Source: Apostichopus japonicus (lineage: Eukaryota > Echinodermata > Holothuroidea > Aspidochirotida > Stichopodidae). Taken from it: a stretch of 64,000 nt of DNA. The position numbers and the translations under genes are program-made. This document shows, piece after piece, positions 36,041 to 53,200 of the stretch; within the stretch, counting starts at the first letter, position 1; the number at the start of each line of letters is the position of its first letter. Under the pieces are notes generated by a model. It worked only from the letters and a program-made list of their open reading frames with translations. It searched no databases and was not told the origin of the DNA. The DNA is taken from NCBI RefSeq assembly GCF_037975245.1, contig NC_092572.1, forward strand, positions 33,019,989 to 33,083,988, given 5' to 3'.

Positions 36041-36319
36041 TCAAATTATCAATTTGAGAACGTGAAAAGCACTCTTCTTCCTGGAAATGGTCCAGGGTAG
36101 CAGTAAACTCCATTTATGTTTGACGACTTCTTGGTGAAGAGGAGGACCCTTCACCCAGCGACTGGCTTTGCGACTGAACTCAAGGTTACCTACTTCTATG
36201 CTAGCAATCTGTATTGCCTTCAGTATTACTATTTCTTCAATATTTACGTCTCTTACGTAAATGTTCCAACTCGCCAAACACCAGAACAGGCCTAAAGCAG
36301 CCAATTGACAATTTAACAT
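36041..36319 (-). CDS. Small ORF with signal-like N-terminus
   Basis: 92 residues starting MLNCQLAALGLFWCLASW, which resembles a signal peptide, then a mixed charged region containing SRKASRWVKGPPLHQEVVKH. No family is recognised, no TATA box or splice sites were identified, and random frames of this length do occur in this window. Kept only as a weak candidate. Confidence 0.18.
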   Translation of the reverse strand: MLNCQLAALGLFWCLASWNIYVRDVNIEEIVILKAIQIASIEVGNLEFSRKASRWVKGPPLHQEVVKHKWSLLLPWTISRKKSAFHVLKLII

Positions 36320-36848
36320 CAGTCCAGAGGACTACCGCGTTTTAGACAAATCCTAGATTGGCCACTGACATTTGATAAAATAATGTTATCTGCCTAACAC
36401 GCAATTTCGGTTTTTTATATCTCGAAAGGATACTCCATGAGAAATTTCGTTTCGATATACCTAAGAATAAAATAAGATAACTAAAAATAATTTCAAGCAA
36501 TTATCAAACCTTCATTCAAGTTGCACACTGACAACAAAGTGTGTTCTTATTTTTACTTTTACATATATCCCTTGGATAAGGTGGCTTGTTTGCATCAAGA
36601 GGTTGTAAAGGTCATACAAAAATACTAAATTATGTTTTTCTAGCAAATTGGATGCAGATTTGAAAGTAAAACCATGCATGATCTGCAAGTGTGCAAAAGG
36701 GCATCATTCATTATTTTCATTAAATTTAGACTGCCCCTGTGGTCATTGTTGACCATTTCCAGAGATAATATCATCCTTCTGGTGTATATGAAACATTAAT
36801 GTGTAGAAGGGACTGAATGGGCATAGTCTAACTTTCAAGAGGGAACTT

Positions 36849-36955
36849 AAGAACTTTCAGAGCGGGACACTTTAGAACTTTCAGTGCGGGACGCTTTAGA
36901 ACTTTCAGAGCGGGACACTTTAGAACTTTCATAAGGGCACTTTAGCATGAAAAAC
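36849..36955. repeat. 24-bp tandem repeat, about 4 copies
   Basis: Unit GAACTTTCAGAGCGGGACAC plus TTTA. The last copy is degenerate (CATAAGGG). Confidence 0.85.
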
Positions 36956-37861
36956 TTAAAATGTGGGACACTCCCTCCTTTACCTACTTTCCATCTCGTG
37001 AACTCACAAACTCGAAATAACAATCATAATTAGGACATGGGCAGTTATATGATTACTTATACCCTCCAGATAAGATACGTTGTTCGTGTTTTGGGGATTA
37101 ATTAAGATGACATGTTTTAATCTCCATTATTATCATGTTTTGCCATAACAGCATTTAAGAAGAAATTCGCTCAATCAATATCGGTTGACAGCCAGCCATG
37201 TGCTTTGAAAGGCTAACAACAAATTAGGTGAGCATTTTTAGTATAAGCCACCCATGCTAGATTGAGTGTACGTATAGTTAAGATTAATTTGAGGGCTTGT
37301 CAAGAAAAATGCCTTTTGGTCAAAAACTTGGAATTTTTATGATATGATGTACTCCATATGTATTCCATATCTATTCTGACGGATGTGCCGAACAGTTTTA
37401 ACTGATTGCTCTGTTTTTCCTTATAGTCCAGTCTATTGTTTAGACCTTGAAAGAGACATATGGCTAGTTTACCTCACGGGGTTGCAAGTGCATATAAGGT
37501 CAATGTCCGTGGTGCGTTAAAAATTGTGAATGGAACACATCTTAGGGCAGAAAAGTAAATGCAAATATTTAAGAAATACACAACATCATCAGCACGTGTG
37601 CAACAATGACATCACACCTGTTTGCTTCAAGTTCACTTTAACTATGAAATGTGACAATTTTAATTTTCAAATCTCTTCTTTTTTTTCGTCTTTTTTTTCT
37701 TGGAGAGGGAGGGGGGGGGGGGTGGTTCCAGAGGCAGGTACCTCCGCTAGACATATTTAAGGTAGATTGGAAAAGGGGTGTGTACAATCTTTCCTTATCG
37801 ACATAACAGCTCGTCTAGACTTTTCACTTATTTTGCCGTATTTTTCCTCACACATTCGGAC

Positions 37862-38792
37862 CACTGGCGGATCCAGGGCCTCTGTTTGGGAGGGGCCAAA
37901 GTGGCATTAGAGTGATATGGGGAGGGGTCTAAGGGGAGGGGGTGCAAATTTTCTATTGCTGAATGCCCTCAGATGCAATTTGGTGCGACAAAAGTGTACA
38001 ATGGTGATGTTAATTTACTTCTAAAAAAAATGTTTCCCAGGTGTAATTTTCTAAAATATTTCTAAAACAAAGTTGGGATCATCTTTCTCAAGAAATTTTA
38101 TTTCTCATAGGTTATAAATTTCTTACAACCAGCCTGTAACTGCAAAATGGTGTTAAACTGTAAATCCTCATGCTCATACATTTACATAGCTCCCAACTCT
38201 TGAGAAGGCAAATGCTGGTCCATGCCACGAATCGCCGTCCTGGGGGAGGGGTAATGAATCCTGGTGATGCCTACATGTAAAATGGTGGCACTTAGAAAGG
38301 CTTTTGTCACCCAAAATTTTCTGAGAAATATGCATTTTTTTTTGTGTAACATCAATAAATTGAATAGTAGGTGATAATTCATTCTTTCCCGTGGCATGAA
38401 AATGTTTGCTGCTCGCCCCAATTCAAAGGTTCAAATGATGCTGTAAAGGAGGTTTTATACTCTATTATGCTAAATGCTAAAGAAATGATGGTTGCTAAGT
38501 CAAAATTCGATGCAAATTTTTTTATGTATACTTGACAATTACAATGCGGTTTTTTCGGACGCTTGTGCGGGTCAGCGGGTTTGGGTGTTAGACTGCGGGT
38601 CTAATTCCCGCGAATTGCGGGTCAGTTGGGAGCTCTGCATTTAATTTTAAACCAGAAAACGAAAAGGTTTAGATTAGTCTACCACTGCCATTCCTCTCGA
38701 TTTTTTTATTTTCCAATCATACGATTTAGCGGATGTTCGGAAACACTTTTTTGCTCACCTTGCCCCCCCCCCCCCCCTTGGATCCGCCAGTG
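37862..38792 (+). mobile_element. hAT MITE family N1, copy A (931 bp)
   Basis: Ends CACTGGCGGATCC...GGATCCGCCAGTG with perfect 8-base flanking duplications ATTCGGAC (37854-37861 and 38793-38800). The interior matches copies at 59425 and 61851 and includes a repeated GCGGGTCAG block near 38567-38625. A short minus-strand frame starting MGRAANIFMPRERMNYHLLF is shared with the other copies. No transposase. Confidence 0.95.
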
Positions 38793-38800
38793 ATTCGGAC

Positions 38801-44550
<5,750 letters not shown>

Positions 44551-45509
44551 ATATATATATTATATATATAACAGGCAATACACAATAGACTCATAGGCAG
44601 TGTGAGGACGATTGTAGTAACTGACTGCATTTATAGTTTTTATAGATAACTGTTATGGTACCTGTAGAGTTTGTCAAATTGTATTTGCTTCAAATAAGGT
44701 TAGGTTGTACTGTTTACGCGACCTGCCACGCTAGGGCTACAACGCAACTGTCAAAAGGCGCTTAACTAAGGAACGATAACCTCAGTGCAAACTACATACA
44801 TACTACATAAATTGGAACAAACTTCAAAACAAATTTAGGATAGGGAATGTTTTAAATCATGATCATGTCAGTTTCCAACTTGTTAACGGTGTTATTTTAT
44901 AAGCCGTTAGTGTATGCCAGTTAGCCCGCCTCTGCTCTGCACTTTCTTGTCTGAGTCAATTTGTAAAAAAATAAGTTTACTAGCATGTTTGCTTGAGCTT
45001 GCTGTATAGCTTGTGAAGACTTGGTGTGTTGGAAAAATGCTCGAAATATTTTTTATCCGGAGTTCAGAGGGTACAAGAGCGTTACGTGTTTTTTTGTCAC
45101 TTCAAAGTAGGAGTGAATATTCCTAGCTTATGTGTGTGTTGGTGCATGGTTTGTGAAAATTGGTGTCTATGAAACAGCTTCATAAGAGGAAACCTCTATA
45201 CTTCAATCTGAGTATAATGAAACCTTCGGTTGCGAGTAAACGTCTGTTTCATATATCAATGTATATCACTTAAAATCTGTTTTTATCATCCAAAGCGTTC
45301 AATTGTTGAATTACTTTTTATTAGCTGATGATATTTGATATTTGTGTCATACGCAAAACCTCTATCAAAGTGAGCTCTCTACAGTTTACGCAGCTACGAT
45401 TGAGACATTTCAGATCATGTAACTGAACCGGCTTGGTCGCAATATGGCTAAGGACTAGTCTGTACTGAGCGACACACACTCCTCAAATAACGTTTTGTGA
45501 ATTAGAAAT

Positions 45510-45612
45510 GCAGATATCTTGAATTCAATTTCAGATATCTCGAAATCAATTTCAGATATCCGAATTAGAATTTCAGATATCTAAAATAAGAAACAATTTA
45601 AGATATCTCAAA
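45510..45612. repeat. TTTCAGATATCT short tandem repeat
   Basis: About five units of roughly 22 bases with the palindrome AGATATCT. Degenerate. Confidence 0.75.
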
Positions 45613-45965
45613 TTCCCGATTAAATGTTAAAATGGCTTTCCATACGCGCGGTGCACTTCAAGCTTTTATGTGCTTTGGTGAAGTACTAACACATCACGTA
45701 AAAACATGCACATTAGTGAATATTGCTTATTAAATATGAGATTTCATTTCGCATATGCAACAATAATATTTTGGAACAAAGGATATCATATGGTATGGTA
45801 ATTCGTTTTATCCGACTAAACAATACAGTAAATTAACTAAATTTAAGGATCTAATTTTATTATGAATATGTAAATTGGAGTTGAAAAAATTGAAAAAATA
45901 TATATAAGTAATATGCTAACATTTAAAATGGATAAATCACTATAAATGCACGTATGTACAACCCA

Positions 45966-47064
45966 TGCAGGTACTATACACTACCTGTACAGTCTACTGT
46001 ACAGTACCTGTACAGTCTACTATACAGTACCTGTACAGTCTACTATGCAGTACCTGTACAGTCTACTATACAGTACCTGTACAGTCTACTATATACAGAA
46101 CCTGTACAGTCTACTATACAGTACCTGTACAGTCTACTATACAGTACCTGTACAGTCTACTATACAGTACCTGTACAGTCTACTATACAGTACCTGTACA
46201 GTCTACTATACAGTACCTGTACAGTCTACTATACAGTACCTGTACAGTCTACTATACAGTACCTGTACAGTCTACTATACAGTACCTGTACAGTCTACTA
46301 TACAGTACCTGTACAGTCTACTATACAGTACCTGTACAGTCTACTATATACAGTACCTGTACAGTCTACTACACAGTACCTGTACAGTCTACTATACAGT
46401 ACCTGTACAGTCTACTATACAGTACCTGTACAGTCTACTACACAGTACCTGTACAGTCTACTATATTACCTGTACAGTCTACTACACAGTACCTGTACAG
46501 TCTACTATATACAGTACATGTACAGTCTACTATACAGTGCATGTACAGTCTACTACACAGTACCTGTACAGTCTACTATATACAGTACATGTACAGTCTA
46601 CTATACAGTACCTGTACAGTCTACTATATACAGTACCTGTACAGTCTACTATACAGTACCTGTACAGTCTACTATACATTGCCTGTACAGTCTACTATAC
46701 AGTACCTGTACAGTCTACTATACAGTACCTGTACAGTCTACTACACAGTACCTGTACAGTCTACTATACAGTACCTGTACAGTCTACTATACAGTACCTG
46801 TACAGTCTACTATACAGTACCTGTACAGTCTACTATACAGTACCTGTACAGTCTACTATATTACCTGTACAGTCTACTACACAGTACCTGTACAGTCTAC
46901 TATACAGTACCTGTACAGTCTACTATACAGTACCTGTACAGTCTACTATACAGTGCATGTACAGTCTACTACACAGTACCTGTACAGTCTACTATATACA
47001 GTACATGTACAGTCTACTATACAGTACCTGTACAGTCTACTATACAGTACCTGTACAGTCTACT
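45966..47064. repeat. 23-bp minisatellite, about 47 copies
   Basis: Unit CTGTACAGTCTACTATACAG plus TAC, with occasional variants (TATATA insertion, TATATTACC deletion, ACACAG). No unit carries a stop in any forward frame, so all three forward frames are open for about 370-400 codons and spell the same repeating peptide with YLYSLLYSTCTVYYT. This is a consequence of 23 not being divisible by three and does not indicate a protein. Confidence 0.97.
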
Positions 47065-47254
47065 ACACTGCCTATGAGTCTATTGTGTATTGCCTGTTAT
47101 ATATATAATATATACATATATATCTCTTGCACTGCAGACCACAAAGTCGCACCACGAAGGATACAATAAGCCAATTACTCAGTCATAGAAATGAAACGAT
47201 ACATACATTAAGTTGTGAGACACATTATAGATAAAGTTTATACATACTATTTAC

Positions 47255-47313
47255 CGGTTTCACTTAATTTCTGTCGAAGGTCATCTGTGGTCAGGCGGGA
47301 CCAACACATGTTT
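47255..47313 (-). CDS. Candidate micro-exon, minus strand
   Basis: 59 bases between acceptor CCCAATCTTTTCTAG and donor GTAAATAG. In the only open frame it reads NMCWSRLTTDDLRQKLSET, with one base before and one base after. The composition is protein-like, but no partner exon in matching phase was confirmed. Confidence 0.3.
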
Positions 47314-47399
47314 CTAGAAAAGATTGGGATTAACTTGAAGAGAAAGTTTAAATTTAAGGCTCGCAAAACGATAGCGACACTTTTTTCTTAATCTCAACC

Positions 47400-49010
47400 G
47401 CAACTGTACCTGCCTCACCTGTTTTACCGGAGAGTTACTGTATAGCCTTAACCTTCTGTGTGACCTTGACGCATGACAGGATAAGAGTAAGAGGTTGAAA
47501 TAACAAGTTAGTACATAGACTACATGTTACACAGAGATAACACTATTGACAATATTTATCTGATTAGTTTTCTTTTATTGCTTCCATTGACATTACAATA
47601 TCAATACATATCAATAATTTCAATATACGATTCTACGATATGAAATTATGATATATTAACATATGGATGGGATAAATTGAGTGTAATTGTATCACAATGA
47701 GAGATCTGGATCGCCTCAAAGGGAACAAGCGTGTTTGGTTGCAAAATTTATATATTTGTACAAACATGCAGAATAAGGAAGATACCAAGTACAATTAAAA
47801 GGAAAGGAATAATTATTTCTTTAGAAATATCTAATATCATAAACAGATACTGCAACGCAATGATTTCTTCCATATTTATCTGTTAGTCGGTGTTGGTATA
47901 GTTAATGTACCTATATTCAGTTATGCGGGACGGGGGTTGAGGAATATTGGTAAACTTTATGGCTTCATAACATCTAATTGCGTTAATGCAAATACGACAA
48001 AAAACTGAATTACAATGAATAGATCATGGATATGCATTAATCATCAACCAGTCCCATTAATAAGGAGAAGCAAAATAATGATACAAGAAGAATGAAAGAT
48101 ATGTATGGAGAGCCGATCATTGCATTTAAGGTTAATGTTAAATATACAGAACATTATCTTCGTTACTAATATGTTAAAGTCTTACTATAATACGTCAAAG
48201 TCACATGTTCCTATTGTCTTTAAAGCAACATCATTAGAGAACAAAATAATCGAACAAAAACTGGATTAAAAACAAAACATGTCATTGTTATCAATTAGTG
48301 TCATCTCTAAGACAATGTTTTAGTATAATTTTGAGTAACACAATCAATGGTTTAACGGTAGACAGCCAGCCATTGTTATTATGATAATATTTAACAATAT
48401 TCTTCTAATATTCACTATATTACGCGTGAGTAATATCAAAGATTGATTCATAAAATAGAAAAAGGAGTAACGAAAGGAAGCAACTAAATCTTAAAAGAAA
48501 GTAAAATTAATAAATGGATTAGTAGAATGCAATCTAATAATTAATGACTAAATATAACAATAATTAGAGTAAGTATTAGATGCAGTCTTAGAAATGTTAT
48601 AAATCGAAGGAAAATATTGGCATATAAAGAAATTAAAAGACCATCTGAAATAAAATGAAGCCATTAGAATCATTTATAAAGTGCATTAAAAAAACAATGA
48701 AAGAATTAAATGAAGAGTATATATTATACAGAGCCGATCTTTGTATTTAAGGATTACTTGATATATACATAATATTATCAGCTTTACTACGACGAAATTA
48801 TGTAATGCTAAAATAATAACTTGTTAAAGTTCTGCTCATATACCTTATTAAAGTAGACTGTTAATGAAGCAATTAATGAAGACAAATGTAAAATTTCAAA
48901 ACTTACTCAAATCTACGAGTTTTGTATCTTTACAAATATGCAAGAAAACGGTATCTCCAAAATTAAAATAAATTTTTGTCAAATGCGTACGTGACCTAAT
49001 GTGACTTGCT
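47400..49010. other. Stretch without a supported gene
   Basis: Very AT-rich, no repeats of note. A 21-base candidate micro-exon on the minus strand (48907-48927, strong GTAAGT donor) is too short to support. Confidence 0.4.
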
Positions 49011-49362
49011 CATCGATAGTTTACCTCTCACATAATATTACAATGATTGATAGCTTACCTATCACATAATATTACAATGATCAATAGCTTACCTATCATA
49101 AAATATTAGAATGATCGATATCTTACCTATCACATAATATCAAATATGATCGATAGTTAACCTATTACATTATATTAAAATGATCAATAGCTTACCTATC
49201 ATATAATATTAATATGATCAATAGCTTACCTATGGCATAAATATCACAATGATCGTTAGCTTACCTATCATGTAATATTAAATGATCGATAGCTTACCTA
49301 TGACATAATATCACAATGATCGATATCTTACCTATCACATAACATTAAAATAATCGTTGCTT
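49011..49362. repeat. 35-bp tandem repeat, about 10 copies
   Basis: Units of the form GATCGATAGCTTACCTATCA plus CATAATATTAAAA, 5-15% divergent. On the minus strand each unit contains a splice-donor-like GATAGGTAAGCTAT, so the array is a row of potential donor sites. Confidence 0.88.
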
Positions 49363-49720
49363 TGATTCCCCTTTAGTCTCACAAACAAGTTGAAACTTTA
49401 AAAGATGCAGTAAACTAAAACACTTTAAGGAAAAATTGAAATGAAAAGTGAAACACAGAGAGCATACCATTGCATATAAGGCTTACTTAATGTACAGAAC
49501 ATTATCAGCATTAATTATCATAATCAATCTTGTTAAATTATGTAAGCTCACGTGATCATATTGTCTTAAAAAGCTAAGGCTTTACTTAGGACTATAATAA
49601 CAACGTAGGGTAAATGAAGCCGATAAAATATTAACAAGAGCCCAACGGTCATTATGGTTCCTTGGTAAGTGGAATATTAAAGTGTTTTATGCCATGACTC
49701 ATTATCATAATAGTTATGCC

Positions 49721-50270
49721 TACATGTACCAGCTACTAACCAACAACTTTATTCGAAGTTTGGATACAATCAGATATACTTAAAGGTTGTAGAGTTCTAT
49801 AAAAAATGTTGGCCCTTCCCGAAAATTGGGCCCAATAAAATGTTGCCCTAAAATTGTCCCAAAAATTCTGGCCCAAAGAACTTGTCCCAAAATGCATTTG
49901 AGTTGAAAATAATAGTTAAACCCTGCCGGCCCAAAAAATGGGCCGGAATTATTGGGGTCCAGATGGCCTACATGTAGCAGCTATTAACCAATGTTTACCA
50001 AGTTTAGCTTCAACCCGACTGACGGTTGCGGTGTTGTTGCAATGGAGAAAAAATGTGGGCTCAGATGGTCCCAAAATATTGGGCCCCAAAAATTCGGGCC
50101 CAGAGAAGTTGCCTCACAAAATGCATTATTAGTTGGAAATAAAATTTGGTCCACCAGCTCAAAAATGGGTCCGGAATTTTAGGAGGGCCCAGACATTAAC
50201 GAGCAACTGTATACCAAGTTTGGCTGCAATCCGACTTCGGGTTGCGGAGTTATTGCAATGTAAAACTGTA
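49721..50270. repeat. Degenerate repeat, about 230-245 bp
   Basis: The phrases CTACATGTA(C/G)CAGCTA, CCAAGTTT(A/G)GCT and GGTTGCGG recur at 49721, 49967 and 50193. GGGCCC-rich patches lie between. Three worn copies, no coding. Confidence 0.6.
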
Positions 50271-50299
50271 CGTTTGACCCCATAACCTTATTAATATTC

Positions 50300-53200
50300 A
50301 TAAGGTCAGCGCTACAAAAATTGGGCACACCTTCTTACTATAATACATCTACATAACAAGTATGACAAATATGCATCACTCCGTTGTTGAGTTATCACGG
50401 ACCCAAGCGAGTGTCACAGACGCACACATACACGCACACGCCATCACCATCGCATATATTCCTTTTGTCTTCGGTAGAGAATCAAAACTTTGTATGCACT
50501 ATGTGTATTTTGCAATTAATGGATATTATCATCATCACATACCAAAAGGAAAGTTGGGATCCTTTCTAATCCAAAGTCAAATTACGGAAGTAAAAGCATA
50601 AGAAAAATGGAACATTTTGCCGTCAGTGTGCAACTAAAACATCACACTTGTTTGCTTCAAGTTCACTTTTGGTACAATCTGTTACAATCTCAGCTATCGA
50701 TATCTCCAAAACGTAATGTAGGAATTGGATACACATTTCACCAGTATGCTTAGTATATGATTCTCTTTAATAAGTCTAATGTAAATGTTCCTCTTTCCTC
50801 TTTAAGATAATCAACGTTACAGTCTCATTTGAGTCAAACATAACCAACACTTCAACAGACTGTTTTTCAAAATGTAGCCAAATTTAAGAGTAAGCAAATG
50901 AAAAATAAGAATATGATATCCATTAAAAGCCCTAAAAATAATAGCAACCTCTATCTCATTAATTTCTTGTTATCATACCTGGAGGGATTAAACTGATTGC
51001 GCATGATCAAAGCATCCTTAACTTGACTGTTACTAATGAAATGTTAGTGTTAACAACTAATAGAAACTTTGCTATGTTTCTTTGCCTGTAAACTATTTTG
51101 AGCGTTCATGTTATATTCTTCGTGCGCTGATGGGACCAGTCAATACATCAAATAGGATATGACGTAAAGTTAATAACAATAAACTTAATTATTAAGATGA
51201 TGATTTGAAACGGACAGATTATAAATCAATAAAAAAATAATAAAGCAAAAATTAAAATAATAATTAAAGAATACAATGAAAAGTATTGACCGATTAAGTT
51301 AAGACTCAGTTACTTACCATACAGAATATACATTTGTTATTTCAATCATATGATATGACGTCACAGTTATGTCATCTAATTGTAATCAAGTTAAGAACAA
51401 TAATACATTGGAACCGACAAACATGAAGAAATGCTGACTTAGAAAAAAAACCATATCACAGATATTAATTAATATCACCTCTAAGTTCTTGTAGTTCAAT
51501 TTAATAACACAATGGTATTGTAGATAACCACTGAATGTCATTTAGTCTTTGCATTGACACAATTAAGGTGACTCTACTCTTGTTAGACATTACGTAACCG
51601 AAACGTCACAGTTTAAATCAAAATGTAGTAAAAGGATGAACAAAGATAACGTGTAATCATTCACTCCTAGTTACCGAGTGTTTGTGGATACATTATGTAC
51701 AGTTTAAACCAAAGCATTCCAAACATGTCTGCGTAAAAATAGTATAGAAATATTAACAGAATCAGGCTTGTAATTAATTTTCTGAGTAGTAAGGTGTTTG
51801 TCGGGGGGGAGGGGGGGGGGGGGGGGTTGGGAGGTGGAGATAGGGGTCTGGAATTGGGATGAATCATAACATTACATAAAATTGGACCAATAAAGGATGT
51901 TATACCATGCACACGAGAAGTGCGTGGAACAACCTTTTCTCTTTACTTCCGCAATTAACGAAGACTTTGTAACATATTGGGGTGTAAAATACTGTACATA
52001 ACCATTTAATTCCCATTCTAAAGATTAACGTTTTGGTGGTGGTGCAAATGAATACAATAACATCTACTTGATCACCAATGTGGTGGGTCAGTCATCTAAC
52101 ACCTCCGACACCCCCTGCCCCCGCCCGCCCGCCCCTCCACATACACACAAAGAGTATAAGATAAGGATTGTACTCTCTTTCTTCCCTCTCTCAATAGTTG
52201 ACATCAAAGAGACAAATATTCCTATACTGATGACGTAGTGGGTGATGGATGACGTCATTAATAGTTTATTTGGCTCTTAGTAATTAGAATTTGGCTTGAA
52301 GAGCAAATGAATTAAGAGTTAGAAAATAAAGTATTTGTGAGCAGTAATGTGGGTAATAAAACGTATGATCAACTTGTTGTAAACTTTACAATAAAATACT
52401 AAGTAGCCTGTATGACCATGTAAGATATCGAATCTTTGTTTGGAGTTCTTTGTAATATTTGGAGTTATTAACAGTTTACAACGTTAACTAGGTCTCTTGA
52501 TAGGATGGAGAAAATGTACTAGACACCCCATCCCCTTCTTCGAAAAAAGAAAGAAAACGCTTGCAATAAATTCAAATTATGCATATTATCTGGGGTTAAA
52601 CCCGCCTACTGTAATAGGTGGGTAATATATCTTAATTAATAGTGGACGAGTCTTTCATAATTACTCATTCTTTCTAACATGTAGGCTACTTCCCTGTCAT
52701 CGTTTAGTTTTAAACTTCGTAAAGCTGAATTCAAGAGAAAAAAATAGTAAATTTGTTAATTGTATCTTAAACTTAGTTATCGGTGTGCACCATACTATAT
52801 CAGTTGGCGGTGTGGATGGAGTCGCTGCCTCTGTCTTGAGAATATAGGCATTTGATGACGTCACAATAATACAAGACTAGTTGCATGTGTATTATACTGA
52901 AGCTCTATCTGGAACTGTTTGTACTATTTGGGAGATATTAGCAGTTTACAACCTAATCTATTTATTAGATCCTTTCTCACTGAAATTACTGCCATCAATT
53001 TGAGGATTGAGTTAATGACGTCACAGTCCTGCTGATGAACATGCATTTTGCATTGAGCTGTAATATAAAGATAATAAAATGATAAATATTAGGTTATATT
53101 GTATCATAATCAACGGGTCGAACAACGTGTACTACTTATTAGTAAAATAATGGGGAAGTGATACCTATAAGCAACCTCCTACTCCGGCAAAAGCGCCAGC

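Larger units (their letters stand above)
35030..37861. other. Stretch without a supported gene
   Basis: AT-rich. It includes a minus-strand frame at 36041-36319, listed separately with low confidence, and a 24-base tandem repeat at 36849-36955. Otherwise I see nothing. Confidence 0.45.
44551..47125. mobile_element. Foldback structure enclosing a minisatellite
   Basis: Arms at 44551-44604 and 47065-47118 are inverted copies. The 34 bases from AACAGGCAATACACAATAGA to GGCAGTGT are identical, continuing outward into AT runs. They enclose about 2.46 kb whose right part is the 23-base minisatellite array. Non-autonomous elements with inverted arms and a tandem core are known, for example bivalve pearl and some Helitron-related elements, but I cannot assign this one. 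Confidence 0.6.

Noticed and set aside
45946-47169. Long open frames of 370-407 codons in three forward frames
   Set aside because: They are the 23-bp minisatellite read in three phases and give the same peptide repeat; no start context, signal or family.
49011-49362. Possible CRISPR-like array
   Set aside because: Units are contiguous without unique spacers and the DNA is eukaryotic.
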